Part shown: piece by piece, positions 51,038 through 59,550 of the stretch
How positions within the stretch are numbered: the first letter of the stretch is position 1
Layout: every line of letters starts with the position of its first letter
DNA from: JABSQH01 sp039177505
GTDB taxonomy: Bacteria; Actinomycetota; Acidimicrobiia; Acidimicrobiales; Ilumatobacteraceae
Assembly (NCBI GenBank): GCA_039177505.1
Contig: JBCDFR010000001.1
Location: 62,001 to 126,000 of the forward strand
Direction of reading: 5' to 3'
DNA length: 64,000 nt
Translations under genes and position numbers: made by a program
The notes under the pieces: model-generated
Seen by the model: only the letters and a program-made list of their open reading frames with translations
Told to the model about the DNA's origin: nothing
The model's database searches: none

Positions 51038-51073
51038 GGTAGCGCGTTGGTGAGCAGCAGCTAGCGCGCTACC
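51038..51073 (-). other. Hairpin at the 3' end of ctaB
   Basis: Nine-base arms GGTAGCGCG (51038-51046) and CGCGCTACC (51065-51073) can pair across an 18-base loop; the second arm covers the ctaB stop codon. There is no T tract on either side, so an intrinsic terminator is not proven, but it may protect or end the ctaB transcript. Confidence 0.45.
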
Positions 51074-52028
51074 AGCCGTAATGCACGAACACGTCGAGGG
51101 TCATCGCGCCGAAGAGCACGGTGACGTACGTGATGGAGAAGGTGAACAGGCGCATGCTCGCCGCCGGCGAGGGGCGCTTGCCCAAGTAGATGGTGCCACC
51201 CAAAAACATGGCACCGAGGACCACTGCGGTGATGCCGTAGATCCAGCCCAGGTCGGCGACCGGGATGAGCACCAGCGTGGTGACGACGAGGGCGATCGTG
51301 TACCACAGCATCTGGCGCACGGCCTGGGCAAACGGCGCAACGGCGGGGAGCATGGGCACGTCGGCGCTGCGGTAGTCGTCGGCGTACTTCACCGCCAGCG
51401 CCCAGAAGTGCGGCGGCGTCCAGAGGAACATGGCGACGAACAGCACGACCGGTGTCCACGACAGCGAGTTCTGCACTGCAGCCCAACCGACGAGTACCGG
51501 GACGGCGCCGGCGGCGCCGCCGATCACGATGTTCTGCGTGCTCGTGCGCTTCAGCCACAGCGTGTACACGCCGACGTAGAACGCCGCCGCGCCGAACGCC
51601 AGCACGGCCGACAGCAGGTTGGCACCCGCCCACAACACGGCGAAGGCGGCGATCTGGAGGAGCGCGGCAAAGATCAGTGCGTTACGCGGCTTGATCAGCC
51701 CGGTAACCAGTGGTCGGTGCTGCGTGCGCTCCATCAACGCGTCGATGTCGCGGTCGACGTACATGTTGGTGGCGTTCGCACCACCGGCGGCGAGCGCCCC
51801 GCCGATGAGGGTGATCACGACGAGCCAGGTCGACGGCCAACCGCGTTCGGCGAGCACCATCGTGGGCACGGTGGTGATCAACAGCAGCTCGATGATCCGC
51901 GGCTTGGTCAGCGCGATGTAGCCGCCGATGACGGTGGTGGCGGCGCGCTTGGATCCGTGAGCCACTCCGCCCGGCGTCAACCTGGAAGGAACGAGTGGGC
52001 GACTGCCGACGGCCATGACGAGGCTCAT
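51069..52028 (-). CDS. ctaB: Protoheme IX farnesyltransferase (heme O synthase)
   Basis: The protein of about 319 residues has roughly nine membrane helices and the UbiA-type motifs NATNMYVDRDIDALMERTQHRP (first Asp-rich motif) and DDYRSADVPMLP (second). It converts heme B to heme O, the precursor of heme A for the aa3 oxidase encoded upstream. The start is uncertain between ATG at 52028 and ATG at 52016. It is separated from the oxidase operon by the two large secreted protein genes. No heme A synthase is visible in the window. Confidence 0.94.
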   Translation of the reverse strand: MSLVMAVGSRPLVPSRLTPGGVAHGSKRAATTVIGGYIALTKPRIIELLLITTVPTMVLAERGWPSTWLVVITLIGGALAAGGANATNMYVDRDIDALMERTQHRPLVTGLIKPRNALIFAALLQIAAFAVLWAGANLLSAVLAFGAAAFYVGVYTLWLKRTSTQNIVIGGAAGAVPVLVGWAAVQNSLSWTPVVLFVAMFLWTPPHFWALAVKYADDYRSADVPMLPAVAPFAQAVRQMLWYTIALVVTTLVLIPVADLGWIYGITAVVLGAMFLGGTIYLGKRPSPAASMRLFTFSITYVTVLFGAMTLDVFVHYGW

Positions 52029-52085
52029 CGTACGAGACGGGCAATCGCCGCACCAACGCGTGAACATGTGACTGACCGCCCGCCG

Positions 52086-52135
52086 AAATACCGGGGATTC
52101 CGTGCCCTATTCGCACGTCCTGGCGAACAGTTCAG
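52086..52135. repeat. Dispersed 50-base hairpin repeat, copy D
   Basis: Copy D starts AAATACCGGGGATTCCGTGC and ends GGCGAACAGTTCAG. The stem is CGTGC/GCACG with loop CCTATTC, so the loop differs from copies B and C while the pairing is kept. It lies in the divergent gap between ctaB and clpS. Confidence 0.8.
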
Positions 52136-52180
52136 GAACGCCGCGCCACGGGGTTGTGCTGACCCGACGGCAATAATGGA

Positions 52181-52483
52181 GTGGTGCCGACCACGCTGGA
52201 ACCCACCGAGGTGGTGGAACCCGATGTCGATGAGGCATCGGCGACCGACCGCCCGTGGATCGTGCTGGTGTGGAACGACCCGGTGAACTTGATGAGCTAC
52301 GTCACGTTCGTGTTCCAGAAGCTGTTCGGCTACTCGCTGGAGAAGGCCACCGAGTTGATGCTCGACGTGCACGAGAAGGGCCGCGCGGTGGTGGCGTCGG
52401 GCACCCGCGAGGAAGCCGAGATGCACGTGTTCCGCCTGCACGAGCACAGCCTGTGGGCCACGATGGAACACCCCGAGAAATGA
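52181..52483 (+). CDS. clpS: ATP-dependent Clp protease adaptor ClpS
   Basis: The 100-residue adaptor presents N-end-rule substrates to ClpA/ClpC. The core is clear: PWIVLVWNDPVNLMSYVTFV with the binding-site residues, HEKGRAVV, and the C-terminal LHEHSLWATM. The start is a GTG at 52181, or GTG at 52184; the AATAAT at 52172-52177 could be a -10 element, which would make the transcript nearly leaderless. It is followed 31 bases later by a DUF2017 gene, a conserved actinobacterial pairing. Confidence 0.95.
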   Translation: MVPTTLEPTEVVEPDVDEASATDRPWIVLVWNDPVNLMSYVTFVFQKLFGYSLEKATELMLDVHEKGRAVVASGTREEAEMHVFRLHEHSLWATMEHPEK

Positions 52484-52514
52484 GCGCCGCCCCCACCGGC
52501 GCACGGCGACCCTG

Positions 52515-53000
52515 ATGGCTCGCCCCTTCACACCGCCGATCAAGCAGGGCCGCCACGGCTGGCAGATCCACCTCGATCAGGAAGAACGCGACCTGATCAT
52601 ACGGCTGATGAACGAGTTGAAGTCGTTGCTCACCGAGGCCGATGAGGACGTCGCCGGCCCGCTGCTCGATCGCCTGTTCCCAGCGGTGTACCCCGACGAC
52701 GCGGAGAAGGAAGCCGAATACCAGCGCCTGATGCGCGAGGAGTTGGTGACCAGCCGCGTCGCTGCGATCGACTCGGTGATCGAGACGCTCGGGCCCGACG
52801 GCCCGAAGTACCTCAACGAGGGCCAGACGATGGCCTTCATGCAGTCGGTCAACGCCGTGCGCCTCGTGCTCGGAGCGATGCTCGACATCACCGACGAAGA
52901 CGACGCCGATGAGGCCGACGACGCCGGCACCCCCGAGCACCACCTCTACAACTTCTTGTCGTGGCTACTCGAGTGGACGGTCCGCTCGATGAGCGTCTGA
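52515..53000 (+). CDS. DUF2017 family protein
   Basis: The 161-residue helical, acidic protein is of the DUF2017 family found next to clpS in actinobacteria. It has DLIIRLMNELKSLL near residue 27 and LYNFLSWLLEWTVRSM at the C-terminus. The function is unknown; a link to ClpS-dependent proteolysis is an inference from position. The start is an ATG at 52515. Confidence 0.85.
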   Translation: MARPFTPPIKQGRHGWQIHLDQEERDLIIRLMNELKSLLTEADEDVAGPLLDRLFPAVYPDDAEKEAEYQRLMREELVTSRVAAIDSVIETLGPDGPKYLNEGQTMAFMQSVNAVRLVLGAMLDITDEDDADEADDAGTPEHHLYNFLSWLLEWTVRSMSV

Positions 53001-53192
53001 GCGGCCACTCCACGTTTCCGCCCAGCGTCCGCCGCTGCCCATTCGATGTCGATGTCGATGTCGAGAGAGCGGCGCTTCGCCGGCCGCAAATCCCTGCGAA
53101 AACGCGCGACTACTCTCTACGAATCCTGTCGGCACCGGTCCGGCGACGAGCAAGCCAGCGTTGGGAAGCGACGAGCGGTGGAGCAGATCGCG

Positions 53193-53798
53193 GTGAGCGA
53201 GCAAGGAGGGCGGCGCACGGGCTCTGTCGCGTCAGCGCCGATGGGCGGAGACGATCGACTTCAGCACCGGCGCCACGCCGCATCGGTCGTCGCACTGAGC
53301 GCGATCGTCACGGGCCTGCTCATGTATGCGGTTCTCGACGCCGACATTCGCGTCGCGGCTGCGCTCGGGGTTGGCGGCTTGCTTCCCGCCGCCACAGTCG
53401 ACCTCCGGGAACAACGACTGCCCGATCGCCTGGTTGCGATGGGCGGGCTCCTCCTCGTTATTGCGCTCACCCTCGACATGGTCGGCGGTGGGTCCTTGCC
53501 CGCGGCGTCGATGCTTGCGGGGCTGATCACCGCCGGTTCGCCGTTGTTGTTGATCCATGTGGTCTCGCCAGTCGCACTGGGTTTTGGAGACGTGAAGACA
53601 GCGGTCGTGCTCGGCGCCTCGTTAGGGGTCGTCGATTGGCGTCTGAGCCTCGTCATGCTCGTACTCGCCGCGGGCGGCGCAGCAGTGGTGGGCCTCATCC
53701 TGCGGATCGAGGCCATCGCCTTCGGGCCAGCGCTCGTCATGGCGGCAGCCGCCGCTCTGGCGTTGCACGACAACGTGCTGGAGGTGCTGGCTCCATGA
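53193..53798 (+). CDS. Prepilin peptidase (A24 family, TadV/CpaA)
   Basis: This membrane protease of about 200 residues cleaves the leader of Flp-type prepilins. The two catalytic aspartates are in DLREQRLPDRL and GFGDVKTAVVLG. Six or so hydrophobic helices are present. The GTG at 53193, behind GGAG with nine-base spacing, is preferred; ATG at 53241 is an alternative. It is the first gene of the pilus operon and overlaps the next by four bases (ATGA). The upstream 190 bases probably contain the operon promoter. Confidence 0.87.
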   Translation: MSEQGGRRTGSVASAPMGGDDRLQHRRHAASVVALSAIVTGLLMYAVLDADIRVAAALGVGGLLPAATVDLREQRLPDRLVAMGGLLLVIALTLDMVGGGSLPAASMLAGLITAGSPLLLIHVVSPVALGFGDVKTAVVLGASLGVVDWRLSLVMLVLAAGGAAVVGLILRIEAIAFGPALVMAAAAALALHDNVLEVLAP

Positions 53799-54496
53799 CC
53801 GACATCGCCCGCCAGCGGATTCGTGAGGGCGGCGGCGCTCCGCCGGCCGCGGCCGACACAACGGTGCCGCGATTCCGACCCGCCGCACGACGATGGAATC
53901 GCATCGCGATCGGACTCGCGCTGGGCGCCCTCGCGATCGCCGTCAATTTGGTGGTCTACGCCAATGTGAGTGACTCGGAGTCGGTGGTCCAGGTCGTCGT
54001 CGATGTTCCCGCCGGCGAGCAACTCGAGGCCTCGATGCTGCGAACCGTCGAGGCTGACCTCGACAGCTCCGTCAACGTCGTCGCCGGATCGGATCTCGAC
54101 AGCCTGATCGGCTCGTACGCCCGGGTCCGTCTCGTTTCGGGAAGCCTTGTCACGCCGCAGTCGGTACAAGCACGACCACTGGTCTCTCTCGGCAACGCCG
54201 TGGTTGCGATCCAAGTTGCAGACGGGTCGATCCCGGCCGGACTGCGCGAGCGGGTTCCGGTGGAGCTCGTGGTGCCAGCACGCGACCTGGTCGGCGAGGC
54301 GAGCGCGCCCACCGTGGTCGCGGGACGGGTAGTCGGACTCCCGACTGAGACGACGAACGCGCTCGGCACGCTCTCGGTATCGGTCGAAGTCGAAGCGGAG
54401 GATGCAGCCACGATCGCTGCCGCCGACGACGTACGCATCGTGCTCGTAGAGCCAGCCATCGATCCGGCGGTGGTCGAGAGCGAGGAGGGGGAATGA
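53795..54496 (+). CDS. CpaB/RcpC-like SAF-domain pilus protein
   Basis: The 233-residue protein has a membrane helix (about 36-55) followed by a SAF domain (VVQVVVDVPAGEQLEASMLRTVE) and a second beta region. CpaB proteins form part of the extracytoplasmic assembly platform of Tad pili. The start ATG at 53795 overlaps the prepilin peptidase stop. The C-terminal acidic tail overlaps the next start by four bases. Confidence 0.8.
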   Translation: MTDIARQRIREGGGAPPAAADTTVPRFRPAARRWNRIAIGLALGALAIAVNLVVYANVSDSESVVQVVVDVPAGEQLEASMLRTVEADLDSSVNVVAGSDLDSLIGSYARVRLVSGSLVTPQSVQARPLVSLGNAVVAIQVADGSIPAGLRERVPVELVVPARDLVGEASAPTVVAGRVVGLPTETTNALGTLSVSVEVEAEDAATIAAADDVRIVLVEPAIDPAVVESEEGE

Positions 54497-55281
54497 CCGC
54501 GATCTCCCTCATCGGCGACGGCGCCACGACGACTGCACTCGCGATGTGCGCGACCTGGCCGGCCGACGGGAGTCCTACGATCGTCGAACTCGACCCGACT
54601 GGAGGTTCCGTCGGCGGATGGCTCGACACGCCGCTCGAGCCCTCGATCTCGACGTTGGTCACTCGGTCGCGGCGTACGCAATCGGTCGATGCCGATGCGA
54701 TCGAGTCACTGGTACATCGAACCGCCAGCGGCATCGACGCGATCGTTGCGCCGGTCCGGGCGACCGAAGCCTGGCGAGCAACTGCCGAGGCCGATCCGCT
54801 ACTCGCCGATGCCGTGGCCGCCGGCGTCGCGCGCGATCTGTTCATCGATCACGGTCGACCTGATCCACGGCATTCACTGCCGACCTCGCTCGTTGCGGCC
54901 GACATCGTCGTGGTGGGCTATCGCCAGCCGATGACAACGCGGGCGGCTGCGGTGCGCGTGGAACGTCTCATCGAAACCGTCGAACGCATCACACGCGCCA
55001 CCGACGCCCCCATCGCGGTCGCGGTGATCGGTGATGTTCCGTTTGAGCCGTCTGATGTCTGCGCATTCGTCGGCGACGGAGTCGGCCGGGACGTGGAGTG
55101 CACACCGCTGCCAGAGGACGGTCTGGCCGCAGCAGTCCTCGCAGGCCGCCCCGGGGTGTCGCCAAGACGCTTCGCCCGCATGCCGTTGATCCGTGCAGCG
55201 CAACAGCTCAGCGACACAGTGCGGTCCGCCCGCGAACGTCGCGATGGTCCGGTGCCGATCGACGCGGAACGGACGACATGA
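54493..55281 (+). CDS. CpaE/TadZ-like protein with degenerate P-loop
   Basis: The 262-residue protein resembles the MinD/ParA-type localisation ATPase of Tad loci in its place in the operon and the start SLIGDGATTTALAM. The deviant Walker A lysines are missing: the loop reads GDGATTT instead of KGGxGKT, so ATP hydrolysis is doubtful. The VELDPTGGSVG segment corresponds to the following loop. It probably guides pilus assembly as a non-catalytic relative. It overlaps both neighbours by ATGA. Confidence 0.65.
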   Translation: MTAISLIGDGATTTALAMCATWPADGSPTIVELDPTGGSVGGWLDTPLEPSISTLVTRSRRTQSVDADAIESLVHRTASGIDAIVAPVRATEAWRATAEADPLLADAVAAGVARDLFIDHGRPDPRHSLPTSLVAADIVVVGYRQPMTTRAAAVRVERLIETVERITRATDAPIAVAVIGDVPFEPSDVCAFVGDGVGRDVECTPLPEDGLAAAVLAGRPGVSPRRFARMPLIRAAQQLSDTVRSARERRDGPVPIDAERTT

Positions 55282-56690
55282 CCAACAGGACGCGTCATGG
55301 GACCCCCTCACTCCGTGCTGCAGGTGTAGCAACGGTCGACGACGACGAAACCCGCACCATCGGCGTCATTACCGAGCGCGTCACCGAGCGCCTTGTCGGA
55401 GCGCTCGACCACGACGAGGTCGAGGGCCGTGCAGTCTCGCTCGACGAGCGTCGCCAGCAACTGATGGTGGGCGCGTGGGTCGCCGAGGAGCTCGCCGAGG
55501 CCAACGCCGAGCGCCTTCGCCGAGGACAGCGCCCGCTCGACGAGGTCACCGAGCAACGAATTCGGACACGCGTGGTTGCTGAGCTGTCCGGAGCTGGTCC
55601 ACTCGAGCCGTATCTGAACGATCCCGACGTCGAGGAGATCGACGTCAACAGCCCGCACTCCGTGTGGGTCACCTACGGCGACGGCCGCAAAGTCGACGTT
55701 GGCGCACTGTGGGCCAACGACGCTGATCTCACCGCTTATCAGAAGCGGTTGGCGCTCCGAGCAACCACGACCGGTGAGCGACGACTCGACACGGCGGAGC
55801 CGATGCTCACTCTGCAAACCAACGACGGCGCCCGTGTCGTCATGGTGCTCGGCGGCCACGACGAACACGGCATCTCGACACACCCGCGTATCGCGATTCG
55901 TCGATTTCGGGTTCGCCAGGTCGGCCTCGCTGGTCTGGCCGACCGCGGGTTGCTGCCACATGATGCGATCCCGCGCCTCAGTGCGCTGGTCCGGTGCGGA
56001 TTCACGATCCTCATTTCGGGCCCTCCGGGCGCCGGCAAGACCACGTTGCTCACCGAGCTGCTCGGCGAGATCTCGCCGCTCGAACGGGTCGTCACCGTGG
56101 AGAAAAACCTCCTCGAACTGCAGCTGGAAGACGACCCTCGGCACCCCGACGCGCCTGCCCTCTTCACGCGGGCTGCGAACGCTGAAGGAGAAGGCGAAAT
56201 CACTACCCGCCAGCTCGTGGAACTCACGCGTCGCCTGAATCCAGACCGCGTCGTCGTCGGAGAGCTGGTCGAAGACGAGGCGCTCGACATGCTCGACGTC
56301 GCGTCGATGTGCAAGCGCGGCTCACTCGCCACGATTCACGCCCACACCGCAGATGTCGTGCTCCAGCGGTTGGCGTACTACGTCGCCAAGTCGAATACAC
56401 AACTGGCCGAGTTCGCGGTGTCGAGTCTGATCTCGCAGACGGTCGACTTCATCGTGCACATCGATCTCGTCCGCAACGCAACAACCGACGACGCGCCGAT
56501 TCGACGAATCACATCGATCATCGAGGTCGGCGGATTGGGAGAGGCGGGTGGGGTCGCCAGCACCGAGACGTGGTCGATCGCCGACGACGGGATCCTGCGT
56601 CAGCGCCTGCCGCTGTCGCGAACGCACCTGCGTCGGTTGCACCTCGCCGGCTATCCGGCGACATTGTTCGCACCCGAGGACGAACGATGA
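55278..56690 (+). CDS. tadA: Tad secretion ATPase TadA (CpaF family)
   Basis: The 470-residue hexameric ATPase drives Flp pilus assembly. It has an N-terminal helical domain, a linker with DVEEIDVNSPHSVW, Walker A GPPGAGKTTLLTE (about 248-260), an Asp box (VTVEKNLLELQL), Walker B-like RVVVGELVEDEALDML and the His box TIHAHTADVVLQRL. GELVEDEA replaces the usual GEVRGxEA. The ATG at 55278 overlaps the CpaE-like gene by ATGA, and its 3' end overlaps tadB in the same way. Confidence 0.92.
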   Translation: MTNRTRHGTPSLRAAGVATVDDDETRTIGVITERVTERLVGALDHDEVEGRAVSLDERRQQLMVGAWVAEELAEANAERLRRGQRPLDEVTEQRIRTRVVAELSGAGPLEPYLNDPDVEEIDVNSPHSVWVTYGDGRKVDVGALWANDADLTAYQKRLALRATTTGERRLDTAEPMLTLQTNDGARVVMVLGGHDEHGISTHPRIAIRRFRVRQVGLAGLADRGLLPHDAIPRLSALVRCGFTILISGPPGAGKTTLLTELLGEISPLERVVTVEKNLLELQLEDDPRHPDAPALFTRAANAEGEGEITTRQLVELTRRLNPDRVVVGELVEDEALDMLDVASMCKRGSLATIHAHTADVVLQRLAYYVAKSNTQLAEFAVSSLISQTVDFIVHIDLVRNATTDDAPIRRITSIIEVGGLGEAGGVASTETWSIADDGILRQRLPLSRTHLRRLHLAGYPATLFAPEDER

Positions 56691-57532
56691 GCGTTGATGC
56701 CGCGCTCCTGATCGCGGCGACCGGCCTCGGCGTCGTTGCGGTCTACCTCGTGATCACGCCACCGACGCCACGTGCGACGTTGCGTCCACCGCACGTCCGG
56801 CCGGTTCCGGCGTTGTCGGGGATGGTTACCGGCATCATCGTGTTCGCCGCGTCGGGTTGGGCGTTGCCATCGTTGGTGGTAGCTGCCGGAGTGTGGTGGC
56901 TCGGCACACGTGCGACTGCACCCAGCCCGGGGAACAACGTCGCAACCACCGATGCACTCGCGTCGTGGGTCGAGAACCTGCGCGACGTGCTCCTCGCTGG
57001 CGAGCAACCGATCGGCGCGATTGCTGCAACCGTGCCGACCGCCGCGCCCGAGATCCAACCCGCAGTCCGACGCCTGTCAGCGGGGCTCGGTCATCGCCCG
57101 ACGAACAGCGTGATGCGAACCTTCGCCGACGAGATCGATGACCCACTCGGAGATCTGATCGCCGCGGGCCTGGCGATCTCCATCGAACGAGGAGGGCGAA
57201 CGACCGCCGTGCTGACCGCCGTCGCCGAGCAGGCACGGTCCCAAGCGGACCGTCGGCGGTTGATCGAGGCGGAACGTAGCCCGGTGCGGCGCGAAGTCGT
57301 CTTACTCACGTTGATGATGAGTGGCCTGATCCTCGGACTGCTCGTGTTCGGGCGAGCCGAGTACCTCGCGCCCTACGACGAGCCTGCGGGACAGTTCTTT
57401 GTCTCGATCATCCTCGTGATCTACGGGGCATTGCTCGTGCGCGTGCAGCGGCTCGCCCGCTATCCACAGCCCGGCAGGTTCCTCGCGCGTGCGGGGTCGG
57501 TGGGGACATCGTCTGAGGTCGGCGCTCAATGA
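56687..57532 (+). CDS. tadB: Tad inner-membrane platform protein TadB
   Basis: The 281-residue protein has two N-terminal membrane helices, a T2SSF domain (about 85-205; ENLRDVLLAGEQPIGAI, GLAISIERGGRTTAVL) and two C-terminal helices (about 208-265). With TadC it forms the inner-membrane platform for pilus extrusion. It overlaps tadA and tadC by four bases each. Confidence 0.88.
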   Translation: MSVDAALLIAATGLGVVAVYLVITPPTPRATLRPPHVRPVPALSGMVTGIIVFAASGWALPSLVVAAGVWWLGTRATAPSPGNNVATTDALASWVENLRDVLLAGEQPIGAIAATVPTAAPEIQPAVRRLSAGLGHRPTNSVMRTFADEIDDPLGDLIAAGLAISIERGGRTTAVLTAVAEQARSQADRRRLIEAERSPVRREVVLLTLMMSGLILGLLVFGRAEYLAPYDEPAGQFFVSIILVIYGALLVRVQRLARYPQPGRFLARAGSVGTSSEVGAQ

Positions 57533-58392
57533 GAGCGACCGGCATCTTGGTGCTGTCGTCGACGGGGTTGATCGCCGCCGTGTGGCTGGTCGTCGTCGGT
57601 TGGCGCACACCGCGCCCACGTGTCGATGCGGCGGTACGACGACTCCGCCGTGATGCTGCGACGGCATCGAGCGGATTGCGCATAGGACCGCTGCCGCTTC
57701 CCACTCCGGTTCGCCGCTCGGTCGAAGCGCGTCAGCTTCCACTTCGCCTCATCGGCCGCTCTCCCGAGCGTCACGTCACGCTGATGCTGGCCGGTGGGTT
57801 GGTCGGCTTGGCGGTGCCGACATTGCTCGCCGCTGCGCTCGCAACGACTGGGACGGCAGCGACCGGCTGGGTCATTCCCGCCGCTCTCTCGCTGGCAACG
57901 GCGTTGATCGGGGCTGCTGTTGTGCACGGCGACGCCATGGCCAAAGCGGCCGAGATTCGCGTCGACCTGCGCTATCAGCTCGGCGCATACGTCGACATGG
58001 TCACGATGCTGCTGGCCGGCAACACCGGATACGAGGGTGCTCTCGAACGCGCGGCACGGGCGGGCGATGGCCGGTTGTTCATCGAGCTGCGCCGTCGAAT
58101 GCGCGAAGTCTCCGCAACCGGCCGAAGCATGGGCGACGCGCTGACAATGGTTGCAAGCGATCTCGGGATCGTCGAGCTCGATCAGGTGGCAGCGACCGCA
58201 GCGCTGGCCGCGTCGGAAGGCGCTCCGGTCGCCAGAACCCTTGCCGCCAAGTGCGCAACGCTGCGATCGACGCTCGCCGGCGAGCTCGAGGCCGACGCTC
58301 GTATTCGAACCGACAAGGTGACCCCGCCGCTCGTCGGGATGGCGCTGCTGTTCATGGCGCTACTGATCTACCCCGCTCTCAATCTCAACTGA
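57529..58392 (+). CDS. tadC: Tad inner-membrane platform protein TadC
   Basis: The 287-residue partner of TadB has membrane helices near 5-25, 83-130 and the C-terminus and a T2SSF domain (YVDMVTMLLAGNTGYEGAL, MREVSATGRSMGDALTMVA). Its stop is followed by a 70-base gap, unlike the rest of the operon, before the pilin gene. Confidence 0.88.
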   Translation: MRATGILVLSSTGLIAAVWLVVVGWRTPRPRVDAAVRRLRRDAATASSGLRIGPLPLPTPVRRSVEARQLPLRLIGRSPERHVTLMLAGGLVGLAVPTLLAAALATTGTAATGWVIPAALSLATALIGAAVVHGDAMAKAAEIRVDLRYQLGAYVDMVTMLLAGNTGYEGALERAARAGDGRLFIELRRRMREVSATGRSMGDALTMVASDLGIVELDQVAATAALAASEGAPVARTLAAKCATLRSTLAGELEADARIRTDKVTPPLVGMALLFMALLIYPALNLN

Positions 58393-58462
58393 CCTGTCGA
58401 CACCGAACCACGCCCGATTGCAACACCATCGCCCCACCACGACCTACTGAACGGAGACCGAG

Positions 58463-58681
58463 ATGCACGATCCCCAACTCCTCCTGGCCAGCGTGTTAGC
58501 GGTGGTCGGACGATGGCGTTCACCTACGACGAACGACGTCCGCGATCGAGGCGCCGTCTCCATCGAACAGGTGCTGTGGTATGCCGCTGCCGCCGTGAGC
58601 GTCGCGGTCGTCGCCGCGATCATCTGGAGTCAGATCCGTTCGACGGCAAGTACTCCGGTGCAGTCGCCGAGCGCGCCATAA
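58463..58681 (+). CDS. Flp-type pilin
   Basis: The 72-residue protein carries a class III prepilin signal: RDRG followed by AVSIEQ, with Glu at position +5 after the Gly, then a hydrophobic helix (about 37-57) and a short Ser/Pro tail. It is likely the major pilin of the Tad system. The leader of about 30 residues is longer than in most Flp pilins. GGAG lies in front of the ATG at 58463. Confidence 0.78.
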   Translation: MHDPQLLLASVLAVVGRWRSPTTNDVRDRGAVSIEQVLWYAAAAVSVAVVAAIIWSQIRSTASTPVQSPSAP

Positions 58682-58708
58682 CCGGTCCGGGACGTCACCA
58701 GACCAAAC

Positions 58709-59104
58709 ATGTTCATCGGCGACGCGGCGAACGGTCTCTCGGAGACTCGAGATCGAGGCGCGACTTCGCTCGCCGTTGCGTTGTTGACGCCGTTGTTCGT
58801 CGTCCTTGCGTTCGCCGCAGTCCAGGCGGCGCTCTGGAGTCATGCCCGCACCGAGGCGAGAGTAATCGCTCGGGACACGGCCGCACTGATCGCACGTGCG
58901 GCGGTCGGCGAAGGTGATGCTCAGGCCGCGGCGCGTGCGATCCTCGAAGCCGACAGCGACCTGACCGATGTGACGATCGACGTCAAGCGCTCGGGCGGCG
59001 TGGTCGCAGTCACCGTCGACGCGATGGCCCCCGGCATCATCCGCGGCACCTCGGTCGAGGTGCGAGTGACCGAAGCGTTGCCCGTCGAGGAGCTCACGCC
59101 GTGA
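58709..59104 (+). CDS. TadE-like pseudopilin 1
   Basis: The 131-residue protein has a basic leader ending RDRG, followed by ATSLAV and a hydrophobic helix (about 20-45), then an extracytoplasmic domain. Its place after the pilin gene fits TadE/TadF minor pseudopilins, though the Glu at +5 is replaced by Ala. It overlaps the next gene by four bases. Confidence 0.7.
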   Translation: MFIGDAANGLSETRDRGATSLAVALLTPLFVVLAFAAVQAALWSHARTEARVIARDTAALIARAAVGEGDAQAAARAILEADSDLTDVTIDVKRSGGVVAVTVDAMAPGIIRGTSVEVRVTEALPVEELTP

Positions 59105-59550
59105 GGCGAGTTCGTCCCCGAGACCCGTTGAGAGGGCCGAGCGATCGTGGGAGCGCGGATGCGCTGGGCCTCGCATTGATGGCACCGGCCATCATCGGTC
59201 TGGCGTTGGTGCTCGTATTCGTCGGGCGAAACGTCGATGGCCGAGCGACGACGCAGTCCGCCGCTGAGGCTGCTGCGCAAGCCGCTGCGCAGGAGCGATC
59301 GCCAGCGGCCGCACGCGCCGCGGCACAGCGCGTTGCCTCCGCAATGCTCACCGACACCAAGAGCTGCGCCCGGCCGAGCATCACGATCGACACTTCGTCG
59401 TTCGCTCCGGGCGGGATCGTCTCTGCAACCGTGGCCTGCACCGCAGTATCCAACGATCTCGGACCGGTGGCGGCCAGCGGGAGCCGTCAATCGACAGCGA
59501 CGGCATTCGCCCGCGTCGACCCCTTCCGATCGGTCGACGGGAGCCGATGA
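59101..59550 (+). CDS. TadE-like pseudopilin 2
   Basis: The 149-residue protein starts at a GTG at 59101, overlapping the preceding stop. A basic leader precedes SDRGSADALGL and a helix (about 22-43); then follows an Ala/Gln-rich helical stretch and a small domain with two cysteines (SCARP, VACTA), possibly a disulfide. The +5 Glu is missing. It is probably a minor pseudopilin. Confidence 0.68.
   Translation: MRRVRPRDPLRGPSDRGSADALGLALMAPAIIGLALVLVFVGRNVDGRATTQSAAEAAAQAAAQERSPAAARAAAQRVASAMLTDTKSCARPSITIDTSSFAPGGIVSATVACTAVSNDLGPVAASGSRQSTATAFARVDPFRSVDGSR

Noticed and set aside
48720..51053. Long open plus-strand frame of 777 codons
   Set aside because: It is exactly antisense to the large secreted protein gene, rich in Arg, Val, Asp and His as expected for a shadow frame at high GC, and has no domain.
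51038..51073. Intrinsic terminator after ctaB
   Set aside because: The hairpin is real, but no T tract follows on either strand, so it is listed only as a hairpin.
52115..52135. LexA box in repeat copy D (CGAACAGTTC)
   Set aside because: It resembles half of an SOS box, but the spacing is too short and copies B and C do not keep it.
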